Part shown: piece by piece, positions 26,606-35,745 of the stretch
Numbering within the stretch: position 1 is the stretch's first letter
Layout of the letters: each line of letters starts with the position of its first letter
DNA from: Leptospira ilyithenensis
GTDB lineage: Bacteria; Spirochaetota; Leptospiria; Leptospirales; Leptospiraceae
Reading direction: 5' to 3'
NCBI RefSeq assembly: GCF_004771005.1
Contig: NZ_RQHV01000032.1
Location: forward strand, 53,003-117,002
Length of the DNA stretch: 64,000 bases
Notes under the pieces: generated by a model
Database searches by the model: none
Told to the model about the DNA's origin: nothing
Seen by the model: the letters and a program-made list of their open reading frames with translations, nothing else
Made by a program: the position numbers and the translations under genes

Positions 26606-27172
26606 TTGAAACTAAAGTTCTTTCTTCTCACGGCAATCTTTTTCTCATTCTCTACTTTCAAGAACACCCGGGCGGATGAGCTACCCCGTGTTCCCGTTCA
26701 AACCTTTGCGGCGGAAGAGGGGCTCATTCCCGAGGATATTGCCAGTTTCCCCGAACTTAAGACCTGGGCTTTGTATCAATTTTACGAATTGGAACCGGAT
26801 AATCCGACAATGGGAATTCAAGATTATCTATGTCGTATGGTTCCTGAAACAGGGCTTCGTTTCCTTTTGGAAAAATCACCGAAAAACCGATCCACAGTTT
26901 ACCTATACTTGGATATGACCCGCTACCTCCCCCAGAAAAAGGCAATTTTCAAATCCAGAAAATTGGATATTTACATCAATCGCAGGAAGAAAAAAGAAAT
27001 CTATACCAGTAGGGGAAAAAGTTTTACGAATCCTGTAGAAATTCAGATTGAACCGAATGAATTTCCTGACGGAAAGATCTACGTAGAGTTATTTCCTAGC
27101 ACAAGCGAATCAGGCAGATTTTGGGGAGTTTGGGATGCGTTTATTCTGGAGAATCCGCTAGAAAAAAATTAG
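26606..27172 (+). CDS. exported protein of unknown function
   Basis: TTG at 26606 is preferred because AGG at 26595-26597 lies eight bases before it. Upstream in-frame GTG and TTG codons fall inside the ribosome site. The product of about 188 residues starts with a signal peptide ending near TFKNTRADE, so it is periplasmic or surface exposed. The mature part contains PELKTWALYQFYELEPDN and GRFWGVWDAFILE. No family is recognised. Its 3' end overlaps the converging STAS gene by four bases. Confidence 0.65.
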   Translation: MKLKFFLLTAIFFSFSTFKNTRADELPRVPVQTFAAEEGLIPEDIASFPELKTWALYQFYELEPDNPTMGIQDYLCRMVPETGLRFLLEKSPKNRSTVYLYLDMTRYLPQKKAIFKSRKLDIYINRRKKKEIYTSRGKSFTNPVEIQIEPNEFPDGKIYVELFPSTSESGRFWGVWDAFILENPLEKN

Positions 27173-27513
27173 ACCGCAAATTTTTCGCGGTATTCTTCTT
27201 CGCCGATGGTTTGGAAATAGCTGGTAAGCCCTGCCACTTTGAAAACTTTTTCAATCGCAGGTCTCATATTGGCAATAGAGAACTTGCCTTTCAACTCTTG
27301 GACATAATTCAGCTGCTTGATCAGCATTCCAATCCCGGAAGAGTCGATGTAGTTGAGTTTTTCCAAATTAACCACAACATGCAAATCCCCTGACTGAACT
27401 TGAGGGATATTTGCCTCGATAAAGTTTTTAAAATCGAGGGACGTATAAATATCAAGACTTCCCGAGATACTTATAATATGCGCGTCCGCGCTCTTTTTTA
27501 AACTGATTTCCAT
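27169..27513 (-). CDS. STAS-domain anti-sigma factor antagonist
   Basis: This 114-residue single STAS domain has the conserved strand-helix with LNYIDSSGIGML, where the second Ser (near residue 59) is the usual phosphorylation site. Such proteins bind anti-sigma ATPases and are toggled by their kinase activity and SpoIIE-type phosphatases. A strong ribosome site GGAGG lies before the ATG. No partner kinase is adjacent, but a candidate pair is at the left end of this window. Confidence 0.92.
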   Translation of the reverse strand: MEISLKKSADAHIISISGSLDIYTSLDFKNFIEANIPQVQSGDLHVVVNLEKLNYIDSSGIGMLIKQLNYVQELKGKFSIANMRPAIEKVFKVAGLTSYFQTIGEEEYREKFAV

Positions 27514-27635
27514 GTAGGGGTCCTCCCCACAGGGTTTTGGTTATTGATTTTTATTCAACCTTATTTTTAGACAAATTAATGATTTCATTTCAAAAGTCGA
27601 AAATATATATAGAGAGAAACATTTCGGGAGTTCGT

Positions 27636-28358
27636 ATGCACATTCGATTCGCATTAATCATTTTATTACTAGGTTCAGTTGCAATTTTTGCCGCTGATGA
27701 TGCAAAAAAGGAAATTAACCAGTCAGATAGAACAAGGTTAAATCCGGATGGAAGCATCGGACTGATTCCTTATAACGTTAAACAGCAACAGCGCATTGAT
27801 TCTATTGCAAAAGAAGTGGATGAAATCCATGGACAAATCAATGAGAAGTTAAAATTTCTTAACTTTGAGAAAAAAATTAAAGATTCCCGTTACGGACAAG
27901 TAAGTTCCGCTCGTGAAATCAAATTGCCTTATGAACCAAGTTATGTTCAGCACAGTCGATATGTAATGAAACTGAAAGGCGGCGGCGGCGCAGAAGGCGG
28001 CGGATTTGCACTGGATGAAATCAGTTTCTGGTCAAGAAAATCGCTTATCTCAAAAGGAAAAGAACCTCTTACGATCTACCGTGATCTTAAAAACTCCGCT
28101 TCCGGTGGAGGAATCAAAGGTTTGACTTTGTCCATTCGAACTGTAACAAACGCAGACGATAGCACAAGCGTTTACGAATTGGAAAAAATCCAGTCTCCCT
28201 GGGAAAGAATCCAACTTGCAATAGCCTACAGAAATCGCTTAACAGATGTTCTTAGAACAATAGACCGTTATATCAGCGGCAAAGGTTTTCTTGAAGCCAA
28301 AGAAGTCAAAGATTCCATTCTTGAAATCAGCATCGGCGGAGATTTCCAGGAACCGTAA
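27636..28358 (+). CDS. exported protein of unknown function
   Basis: ATG at 27636, with CGGGAG five bases upstream, is preferred to ATGs further 5'. The 240-residue product has a signal peptide of about 20 residues (FALIILLLGSVAIFAADD). The mature part is soluble with a coiled stretch (QQQRIDSIAKEVDEIHGQI) and a Gly-rich loop (KGGGGAEGGGF), ending LEISIGGDF. It resembles spirochaetal periplasmic proteins in composition, and a role in the flagellar sheath is conceivable but not supported by any motif I can name. The J-domain gene follows eight bases later. Confidence 0.65.
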   Translation: MHIRFALIILLLGSVAIFAADDAKKEINQSDRTRLNPDGSIGLIPYNVKQQQRIDSIAKEVDEIHGQINEKLKFLNFEKKIKDSRYGQVSSAREIKLPYEPSYVQHSRYVMKLKGGGGAEGGGFALDEISFWSRKSLISKGKEPLTIYRDLKNSASGGGIKGLTLSIRTVTNADDSTSVYELEKIQSPWERIQLAIAYRNRLTDVLRTIDRYISGKGFLEAKEVKDSILEISIGGDFQEP

Positions 28359-28366
28359 TTTAGATC

Positions 28367-29092
28367 ATGGGTGGAACGAAAAAAAATAATCCACCCTTTC
28401 CTGATTATTATGAAACCTTAGAACTCCCTTATGGCGCGACTGCGGAAGCAATACGAACGAACTTCCGCAGGTTAGCCAAATACTTCCATCCCGACATTCC
28501 CCTGACAGGCTCGGAAGAAGCCTTCATCAAGATCTTCACTGCCTACCGGACATTGAGTTCTCAAGTGAGAACCAAATATGACGAGATTTATAAAAAATAC
28601 CAAGCTGCCCGTTTTTTACAAAAACAAGTCAGCCTATCCGCTCCCATCGTTTTACCTCCTTCCCGGGTTACTTTTTCAACAGGCATTCTGGATCTCGCCA
28701 AACGTGGATTAATGCGAAAAGGCTTTCGTACCAAGGATCGAAGGAAAGTAACCGGTATCAATTATGATATAGTGGTCCATATCAAAGAAAAAGAGGCGAT
28801 ACGCAGAGTGATTGCACTCATTCCTCTTACGGTTCGGATCGTATGTAGGGATTGTATGGGAGGAGACCCCCATTGCTCCTCATGTGGCGGTGCAGGTAGT
28901 TATAAAAGTTCGAGAAACCTGAAAGTGGAATTTCCCCCGAGCACACTCCAAAACAATCGATTGTTCGAGTTCGATCTTTCCAAGTTCAGGCCGGATTCAT
29001 TTACCCATTTCAAAAAGAAACTTTTGCGGGTAAAGTTGCAGATTGAAAGAAAAATCCCCTTGCCCTTTGAAGCTGGGCCAGTAGGTAAGTAG
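28367..29092 (+). CDS. J-domain co-chaperone-like protein
   Basis: This 241-residue protein has an N-terminal J domain (about residues 12-75, DYYETLELPYG and RRLAKYFHPDIP, with the essential HPD). The middle contains CRDCMGGDPHCSSCGG, four cysteines that resemble one half of a DnaJ zinc domain. It is shorter than classical DnaJ and lacks the Gly/Phe linker, so it is a specialised DnaK partner, not the main DnaJ. It follows the exported protein at 27636 and precedes manA by two bases. Confidence 0.88.
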   Translation: MGGTKKNNPPFPDYYETLELPYGATAEAIRTNFRRLAKYFHPDIPLTGSEEAFIKIFTAYRTLSSQVRTKYDEIYKKYQAARFLQKQVSLSAPIVLPPSRVTFSTGILDLAKRGLMRKGFRTKDRRKVTGINYDIVVHIKEKEAIRRVIALIPLTVRIVCRDCMGGDPHCSSCGGAGSYKSSRNLKVEFPPSTLQNNRLFEFDLSKFRPDSFTHFKKKLLRVKLQIERKIPLPFEAGPVGK

Positions 29093-29094
29093 GT

Positions 29095-30108
29095 ATGAGT
29101 TCAGTCCCACCGATTCTACAATTTACCCCGATCTATAAGGATAAAATCTGGGGCGGAAAAAAGTTAAAATCTGTTTTCGGAAGACAAACTCCGGAAGGAA
29201 ATATCGGTGAGTCTTGGGAAGTTTCCGATTACGGAAAGGATGTCTCCATTACATCTAACGTTAATTATCCGACAAAATCCTTTAGAGAAATCTATCAGTC
29301 AAATACAAAAGAAGTCCTAGGTCCGTCTTTTTCAAATCAATCCTTTCCTTTGCTTGTCAAAATTATCGATGCAAGGGAAAAACTATCCGTACAAGTTCAT
29401 CCGGATGATGCTTATGCGGAAAAATACGATCCGGTATCTTCGGGTAAAAAAGAATGTTGGCTCGTTCTTGCTGCCGAACCTGGAGCCGAATTGGTAGTCG
29501 GTTTTGAAAAAGACACGGACAAACAAACATACGCCGAGCTTGTAAAAAAGAATCATGCGGAAGAAGTTTTAAGAAAATGGGAAGTGAAACCGGGAGACGT
29601 ATTTCTTTTGAATCCGGGTACGATCCATGCCATAGGCGCAGGTGTGGTTTTGCTTGAGGTACAACAATCTTCCGATTCCACCTATCGCGTGTATGATTAT
29701 GGTCGACTCGGAGACGACGGCAAACCGAGAGACTTACATTTGGAAAAAGCACTTGCCGTTTTGAAATTTCAAAAATCGGACGGCTCTGAAAAACAAGGCC
29801 TATCTTTGATTTCTCATTCGCCTTTTCTCCGTTATCTGTGCACTTCCAATGATAAATTCAGATTGGAGACATGGGTGTTTTCACAAGGACAGTTTCTCTC
29901 GCTGTTTCCTTTGTCAGATCCCGTCAGTTTTGGAATCGCATACGTGATCCAAGGAGAAGTCTTCTATCCGAACGAAAGACTTAGTTTTAAAAAAGGAGAT
30001 TGTTTCTTTCTGACTGCTGACGCATTTCATATGGGAGTCCGGCTTTCCGTTGCACCCGATACGAAGGTTGCGTTTATGAGTGCAGGTACGGATTGGGTGA
30101 ATTGGTAA
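29095..30108 (+). CDS. manA: mannose-6-phosphate isomerase, class I
   Basis: This 337-residue enzyme has the zinc ligand motif SVQVHPDDAYAEK, a second ligand region in PGTIHAIGAGVVLLEVQQ-type sequence, and SSDSTYRVYDYGR with the active-site Arg. It interconverts fructose-6-phosphate and mannose-6-phosphate at the start of GDP-mannose supply. It begins two bases after the J-domain gene and is followed one base later by the SDR gene, so the three may be co-transcribed. Confidence 0.93.
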   Translation: MSSVPPILQFTPIYKDKIWGGKKLKSVFGRQTPEGNIGESWEVSDYGKDVSITSNVNYPTKSFREIYQSNTKEVLGPSFSNQSFPLLVKIIDAREKLSVQVHPDDAYAEKYDPVSSGKKECWLVLAAEPGAELVVGFEKDTDKQTYAELVKKNHAEEVLRKWEVKPGDVFLLNPGTIHAIGAGVVLLEVQQSSDSTYRVYDYGRLGDDGKPRDLHLEKALAVLKFQKSDGSEKQGLSLISHSPFLRYLCTSNDKFRLETWVFSQGQFLSLFPLSDPVSFGIAYVIQGEVFYPNERLSFKKGDCFFLTADAFHMGVRLSVAPDTKVAFMSAGTDWVNW

Positions 30109-30109
30109 T

Positions 30110-31072
30110 ATGAAAATTTTAGTAACCGGCGCAACCGGAATGATCGGCGCAAACATCGTAAATGAATTATTAAAATCGGGCAACGATACGGTTTCCATAT
30201 TGGCCCGCTCCAAAGAAAAAGCGGAAAAGCTATTCCCAAAGAACGTAAAAATCATGTTAGGTGATATTACCGACAAAGAAAGTTTGAAAACGGCCGTTTC
30301 CGGCCAGGACATGATATATCACTCCGCCGGTTTACCCGAACAGTGGTTTCGTGATCCTTCTCTATTTACAAAAACAAACGTAGATGGAACACGGAATGTA
30401 TTGGAAGCGGCCAAAAATGCAAAAGTAAAACGAGTTGTATATACGAGCACGATCGACGCATTCCAAGGATTCAAAGACCAAACTTACGATGAATCCGTAT
30501 TGGATCCGAATCCGAAAGGAACTTACTACGAACGTTCCAAACAGGAAGCGGATCGGATCGCAGTCGGATATTTAAACGAAGGAATGGACATTGTATTTTT
30601 ACATCCGTCCGGTGTTTACGGACTGGGACCGATCAGCTCTCCCGGACCCAACGGACTTATGAAAGATCTGATCCGAGGAAAGGTTCCCATGCTTTTGCCC
30701 GGAGGATTCCCAGTCGTTTTTGCAAAAGATTGTGCGATCGGACATATACTTGCCGCAAAACATGGAAAAGTTGGTGATCGGTTTATATTAAGTGAAAGTT
30801 ATCTCTCTTTAAAAGATTTTGCCGTTTTAGTAAACGAAATCAGACCCATTCCAAAAATGCCTAACGTGATGCCATTAGCAATAGCAAAGATATTTTCTAC
30901 GATCGTCGAAGGATTTGCTTGGTTGACAGGACACCCTCCTCTACTACCGAAAGGACAATTGCATTTTTTGCAATGGCAAGCGATTCCTTCTGCGGAAAAG
31001 GCAAAAAAACAATTAGGATGGAAACCTACCGGTGCAAAAGAAGGATTCCGCCAAACGATCGAGTCGTTCTAA
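30110..31072 (+). CDS. extended-SDR NAD(P)-dependent epimerase/dehydratase-like protein
   Basis: This 320-residue protein has the GATGMIGANIVNEL nucleotide loop at residues 7-20, the acidic LGDITDKESLKTAV region, TSTIDAF in place of the catalytic Ser/Thr strand and YYERSKQEADRI with Tyr-x3-Lys. HPSGVYGLGP follows. This is the pattern of extended SDRs related to dihydroflavonol reductase and 3-beta-hydroxysteroid-type enzymes. The substrate is not deducible. It begins one base after manA. Confidence 0.88.
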   Translation: MKILVTGATGMIGANIVNELLKSGNDTVSILARSKEKAEKLFPKNVKIMLGDITDKESLKTAVSGQDMIYHSAGLPEQWFRDPSLFTKTNVDGTRNVLEAAKNAKVKRVVYTSTIDAFQGFKDQTYDESVLDPNPKGTYYERSKQEADRIAVGYLNEGMDIVFLHPSGVYGLGPISSPGPNGLMKDLIRGKVPMLLPGGFPVVFAKDCAIGHILAAKHGKVGDRFILSESYLSLKDFAVLVNEIRPIPKMPNVMPLAIAKIFSTIVEGFAWLTGHPPLLPKGQLHFLQWQAIPSAEKAKKQLGWKPTGAKEGFRQTIESF

Positions 31073-31115
31073 ACCGAATTGACCACTACGACTTAGTATC
31101 AAAAGAACAAAAATC

Positions 31116-31529
31116 ATGAAAACCTACGAAACAATGAAAGCCGTCAGGTTCCAACACTGTGACCCTGCGGGGGTTGTATTCACACCTCAGTATTTCAATC
31201 TATTCATGGAAGTGGTGGAAGATTGGTTTGCTCATCTTGGTTATGGTTTTTCCAAAATTGTAATCAAAGAACACCAAGGAATCCCTGCTATGCGGATCAT
31301 TGCGAAATTCTTCAAACCTTCCTTTCTCGGCGACCAATTGCAATTTGTTTTGAATGTAAAACGGTTAAGAGAAAAAAATGTCTTGGTCAACGTCACTGCT
31401 TTCTGCGACCAAGAGCGTCGTTGTACGACAGAATTTCTATTTGGGTTTGCCGCATTGTCGAGCCTTAGTCTGGTTGAATGGCCGGAAGGTCTCCGGGAAG
31501 GAATGTCGGAGTATTTACAAGGACGGTAG
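31116..31529 (+). CDS. hotdog-fold acyl-CoA thioesterase (4HBT/YbgC-like)
   Basis: This 137-residue hotdog-fold protein reads VRFQHCDPAGVVFTPQYFNL, where the Asp of the CDPAG motif is the catalytic carboxylate of 4-hydroxybenzoyl-CoA and YbgC-type thioesterases, followed by the helix EVVEDWFAHLG. It probably hydrolyses small acyl-CoA esters. It ends 15 bases into the reconstructed end of the converging pirin gene. Between 31073 and 31115 there is no separate promoter of note, so it may belong to the manA operon. Confidence 0.87.
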   Translation: MKTYETMKAVRFQHCDPAGVVFTPQYFNLFMEVVEDWFAHLGYGFSKIVIKEHQGIPAMRIIAKFFKPSFLGDQLQFVLNVKRLREKNVLVNVTAFCDQERRCTTEFLFGFAALSSLSLVEWPEGLREGMSEYLQGR

Positions 31530-32377
31530 AGGTATCCTTTCGACTTCCCCCGGCACACGAGAGGGAAAGTATCATTTTGATAACTTTCTTTCGCCTTATC
31601 AATCAATTCCTGAGAAGTAGAAACGAAGTTCCACCAGAGATACCTTTTTTCAGGAAGAGGTTCTCCTCCGAGTAACATCAAACGACTTTCTTCCAAAGCT
31701 TCAAATTCCACGGAAGCACCCAGATCATAACTAATCATGTTTCCGACACCAAACTCCGCGTCTGCGACTTTGATTTTACCACGGGCCACATAAATCCCGG
31801 CTTCTTCTTTGGGTTTGACATTCCATTGAATCCTACCGGCATCCGGTTTCACTTCAACATCCGCATAAAATAAAGGAGAATGAACATGTGCAGTCGAGAC
31901 TAATCCCAGAAACTCACCACCTAATAAACGCAATATTATACCGTTCCGTTCATAGACTGGAATTTCTTCCTGGGAAAGATGTTGAAAGCCCGGCTCCATC
32001 TCTTCTTTTTCCTTAGGAAGCGCCACCCAGGTTTGTAATCCTTCAAAAGATGTATACTGGTCATCCAGAACCGAACGTTCGCTATGTGTGATTCCGGAAC
32101 CGGCAGTCATCCAATTGGTTTCATAAGGACGAATCGGTTGGAATATACCCAAACTATCCCTATGTTCAATGACTCCGCTGTATAAAAAAGTAATTGTAGA
32201 AAGGCCTATATGAGGATGGGCGCGAACGACCAATTCTTTTCCGGTGACAACGGGCACAGGACCGAAGTGATCTAAAAAAACAAAAGGTCCGATCGCTCTT
32301 TTTTCCATTGAAGGAAGGAGTCTTTTTACTGTGAAATGATCACCTAAATCTTTTTCGTGGCCTTTGAAAAACTTCAT
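31515..32377 (-). pseudogene. pirin family protein, one-base frameshift near the C-terminus
   Basis: The reading frame encodes a near full-length pirin: HPHIGLSTITFLYSG with the metal-binding histidines, ETNWMTAGSGITHSER, and LWWNFVSTS close to the end. After SYQNDTF the frame runs off into the thioesterase gene, while the next frame gives SRVPGEVERIPLPSL and TAA at 31515-31517, the usual pirin ending. Restoring one base in the AAA run at 31566-31568 repairs it exactly. Pirins are cupins with quercetinase or transcription-cofactor roles. It overlaps the propeller gene start by four bases (ATGA). Confidence 0.85.
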
Positions 32378-33426
32378 CTTTTCTTTTTAGATTTTGCCTT
32401 TTTGGAAATCACTCTCTTTTTGGAATTCTTTTTAGAATCGGGTTTGGAGATACTCTCTTCTTCCACTTTCCCTACAAAGAGTCCGATTGCCTCTTTTCCT
32501 TTAGACCAATGGGATTTGTTTCTGGCATTGAAATAGATGATAAATACTTTTTCGGATTCTGAAAATTTTACATCGCAGGAAGATACATGGCTTGCCTTCC
32601 AGCCTTGTCCTGTAGGCCCGAGAATAGGTGTATCGTTGATACGATCCCAATGGATTCCGTCTTCGGATTGCAAAAATAAAATCGCAGAACCGGATTCTTT
32701 GGTTTTCGGATTCCAAAAAATTCCATTCTGAAATCCGAATAAACGATCTTTCCAACGAACAACTTTGATGGAACCTGCACTTAGATTGGAATAAGGGTCC
32801 ATTGTATTTGCGGATAATATCGGTTTGCTGAACAAGGCAAAAGGACCCAAAGGTGATGCAGAGTCCGCAACTCCGATATGCAATGGTTTGCAAAATCCGC
32901 AGTCGGGAACATAGACCAGGGAAGATGAAAAATAGAGACGATAACGGTTTCCTACTTTCACCAAACAAGGATTACTGACCGAATCTCCCCGTTCCGGATC
33001 GGATTGCCAATCTTTTGTAGGACTGAGAATGGTTTTAGGTTCCGACCATGTTTTCAAATCCAAACTGGTTCGTACTTGAATCTTCGATTTCCATTTGCGG
33101 CCTTTCAACAGGGAAAGCAGGAAAGAGAATGGTTTGTACTTTTCATAATAAAGATAATAAGTCGCATTTTCCGTATAAATGAACGGCCGCATAGCGTTTG
33201 ATAGAATTCGTTCGGGTTTTGACCATTCGATTCCGTTTTCAGATTTATAATGAACAATTCCGAAGATAGTATGCGCGAATAAATGCCACTGGTGGTCGAG
33301 ACTGTCTTCCGGGAATAAAAAGCTTGGATCGGATAAAACAGGAAAGGGAAAAGAAGGTTTCAAAACCGGTTCGTCTTGGTAAAGTCTCCAGTAGATATTG
33401 GTTTTTGCGGTTGTTTTTTGTTTCAT
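32374..33426 (-). CDS. five-bladed beta-propeller protein (GH43/GH130-like), Lys-rich tail
   Basis: This 350-residue protein shows repeated blade signatures W(D/E)S-type: GIEWSKPERIL, LKTWSEPKTILSP, GIHWDRINDTPIL and GNRYRLYFSSS, as in the glycoside hydrolase 43/32/130 propeller superfamily. No signal peptide is seen. The C-terminal 25 residues are almost all Lys and Ser, unusual for this fold and perhaps nucleic-acid or envelope binding. The stop overlaps the pirin start. Substrate and even catalytic activity are uncertain. Confidence 0.75.
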   Translation of the reverse strand: MKQKTTAKTNIYWRLYQDEPVLKPSFPFPVLSDPSFLFPEDSLDHQWHLFAHTIFGIVHYKSENGIEWSKPERILSNAMRPFIYTENATYYLYYEKYKPFSFLLSLLKGRKWKSKIQVRTSLDLKTWSEPKTILSPTKDWQSDPERGDSVSNPCLVKVGNRYRLYFSSSLVYVPDCGFCKPLHIGVADSASPLGPFALFSKPILSANTMDPYSNLSAGSIKVVRWKDRLFGFQNGIFWNPKTKESGSAILFLQSEDGIHWDRINDTPILGPTGQGWKASHVSSCDVKFSESEKVFIIYFNARNKSHWSKGKEAIGLFVGKVEEESISKPDSKKNSKKRVISKKAKSKKKR

Positions 33427-33628
33427 TGAATGGCTAGATTTGTTATATCAAATGGTTGCGGATTGGAATCTTCATTGGCAATGATTTTTTATCATTAGGT
33501 TTTCAATTCAACCTGGACAAAATATCCTTCAAGAGAAGGATAAAAACGAGTTGAAAAGTTAACAATATTTATGCGATATAATAAAACAATCGACCATCCT
33601 ACTAAAGGACCACCGGAGGCAAGATTCC

Positions 33629-34315
33629 ATGAAACTGATCATAGGAATGATATTATTCGAAGAAGTAACCATTTTGGATTTTGTCGGTCCTTACGAGGTA
33701 TTTACAAAAATCAAAGACTGGGAAATCAAAATCATCGGCCTCGGTGGAAAAAAAATCACTTGTAACGGAAGTTTAAAGATAGAAGCGGAATACGATATAT
33801 CCGAAATCGAATCCGTAGACATTTTATTTGTTCCCGGCGGATACGGGGTGAACGAAGTGATTTTAAATCCCGACTTCCTGAAAGAATTAGAACGGCTTGG
33901 CAGTTCGGCAAATTATGTTACCTCCGTTTGTACAGGTTCTTTGGCTTTAGGAGCCGCGGGTCTTTTGCAAGGATACCAAGCAACCAGTCACTGGCGTTCT
34001 TTGGATTTGCTCTCCTACTTCGGCGCCACACCGAATCCCGATAGAGTGGTTTGGGATGGAAACAGAATCACAGGAGGAGGAATTACTTCCGGAATCGACT
34101 TTGCACTGGACTTGGTAAAAATCATAGAAGGAGAAGAAAGAGCAAAGGAAATCGAACTCTGGTTAGAGTATGATCCCAAACCTCCTCTTTTAACAGGCCA
34201 CCCCAGAATTGCGCCTAAGGAAGTTTTGGAGAGGGTTGTAAAAAATACGGAAAGCAGCAGATTCGTAAGAGAAAATGTAATTCGGGAGTTTTTAAAGAAC
34301 AAGCAAGATAAATGA
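33629..34315 (+). CDS. DJ-1/PfpI family protein, isonitrile-hydratase-like
   Basis: This 228-residue protein has LIIGMILFEEVTILDFVGPYE at the start, the strand VDILFVPGGYG and the nucleophile elbow TSVCTGSLALGAAGLL with Cys near residue 100, followed by ATSHWRSLDLL. This Cys, with the following TGSLxLGAAGLL and ATxHW, is characteristic of the isocyanide hydratase branch of DJ-1/PfpI. GGAGG lies just before the ATG. The extra 40 C-terminal residues form a charged helix. Confidence 0.87.
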   Translation: MKLIIGMILFEEVTILDFVGPYEVFTKIKDWEIKIIGLGGKKITCNGSLKIEAEYDISEIESVDILFVPGGYGVNEVILNPDFLKELERLGSSANYVTSVCTGSLALGAAGLLQGYQATSHWRSLDLLSYFGATPNPDRVVWDGNRITGGGITSGIDFALDLVKIIEGEERAKEIELWLEYDPKPPLLTGHPRIAPKEVLERVVKNTESSRFVRENVIREFLKNKQDK

Positions 34316-34366
34316 AAAAAGAATACGACTTTTCAAATTTCAAAACAAAGCGATGTTATGCTATCA

Positions 34367-35692
34367 TCACCCTCTTGGTTTCAATCGCCAAGTAAAGGAA
34401 AGCAATAGAATCGCAAAGACGGTAGCGACTACAATTGCCGCTAAAGCTTCGTTCCACGAATAATGATCCACAAGCCAACCTAGACCCTTGCCTTGCGCCG
34501 TTCTACCCAAAGCGCCGAATAAACCGATAAATCCTGCGGCAGTTCCCACCGCTTTTTTGGAAGTGAAATCCAATCCCGCGACTCCGAGTAACATCACAGG
34601 GGGATAAATAAACAATCCGATGATTCCGAACAAAATAAAATCGATCATTATATTTCCGGGAGGATTGTAGATGATTCCCAGAAATGCAAAAAAGATAGGA
34701 ATGATACAAAGCAAACTCACCATCCCTCTTCTTCCTCCCGCTTTGTCGGAGATCCAGCCCATTAACAAAGTAGAACCGATTCCGCCAAACTCGAGTACAA
34801 GAGTGGAAATTCCTCCGCTTTCCAGATTGGCACCTTTCACCTCTTTTAAGTAAGTTGGTCCCCAATCAATCAAACTGTAGCGAATGATATAAACGAAAAA
34901 ATTCGCAATGGAAAATAACCAGATATATTTATTGAGTAGAACATTGTGTAAGATCAGTTCTTTCGTGCTCAGCTCTTTTTCATGATCTTCGTTTTTCTTT
35001 TCTTCGGGAGGATGGTCTTGGTTGAATTCTTCGATGGGGGGAAGGCCGACGGACTGAGGTGTATCCACCAAACGAAGGTAAAGATAAGCTGCACCGATAA
35101 GTGCAATGACCCCTGGAATAAAAAATGCGTACTGCCATCCGAAATAGGATGCGGAATAAGAAGCAATGACTCCTACAAGACCGCCACCTATGTTATGAGC
35201 AATATTCCAAAAAGCGAATGTTTTCCCCCTTTCACTCACGGAATACCAATGTCCAAGCGAACGACCGCAAGGTGGCCATCCCATACCTTGTACAAGACCG
35301 TTCAACCCCCAGAGTACCAAATGAACCCAATAATGATTCGTAAATCCGAAAGAAAAATTCAAAATTGCGGTGAGGACCAAACCCACCGTCATGAATTTTC
35401 CAGGATTGGAACGATCGGACAAGGCTCCCATAATGAATTTGCCAAGTCCGTATGTAATTGCCGTTACCGCTAATATATCTCCAATATCTTGTCTAGAATA
35501 GCTTAACGCTTCGCCAATTTCCTTCGAAACAGGGGAAAAATTGTTACGAACCAGATAAAAGGTAGTGTAACCGAGAAAGGTGGATTCCAAGATACGCCAA
35601 CGGTATCTTGGGTAAGCTTCTTTGATTTCTTGTATCGGTTTGAGAGAGATGGGACTGGCAGGACGGAACCAATTCAGAATGGCTTGCAACAT
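34367..35692 (-). CDS. organophosphate:phosphate antiporter (GlpT/UhpT-type MFS)
   Basis: This 441-residue protein has twelve membrane helices and the GlpT-family elements [34 protein letters not shown] and [20 protein letters not shown]. The two halves are joined by a charged loop near residue 225. These carriers exchange glycerol-3-phosphate or hexose phosphate for phosphate at the cytoplasmic membrane. Which substrate is used here cannot be told. It is a single gene converging on the DJ-1/PfpI gene and divergent from cysK. Confidence 0.9.
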   Translation of the reverse strand: MLQAILNWFRPASPISLKPIQEIKEAYPRYRWRILESTFLGYTTFYLVRNNFSPVSKEIGEALSYSRQDIGDILAVTAITYGLGKFIMGALSDRSNPGKFMTVGLVLTAILNFSFGFTNHYWVHLVLWGLNGLVQGMGWPPCGRSLGHWYSVSERGKTFAFWNIAHNIGGGLVGVIASYSASYFGWQYAFFIPGVIALIGAAYLYLRLVDTPQSVGLPPIEEFNQDHPPEEKKNEDHEKELSTKELILHNVLLNKYIWLFSIANFFVYIIRYSLIDWGPTYLKEVKGANLESGGISTLVLEFGGIGSTLLMGWISDKAGGRRGMVSLLCIIPIFFAFLGIIYNPPGNIMIDFILFGIIGLFIYPPVMLLGVAGLDFTSKKAVGTAAGFIGLFGALGRTAQGKGLGWLVDHYSWNEALAAIVVATVFAILLLSFTWRLKPRG

Positions 35693-35745
35693 TGTCCTGG
35701 AAATTTGAAGTAATGCTAAGAGGAGTCAAGCCCAATCTAATATCT

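Noticed and set aside
31241..31514. C-terminal extension of the pirin frame
   Set aside because: It is antisense to an intact thioesterase and arises from a one-base shift; the family ending is in the next frame.
33551..33582. Promoter TTGAAA with TATAAT before the DJ-1/PfpI gene
   Set aside because: The -10 is perfect but the spacing is 20 bases, too long for confident assignment.
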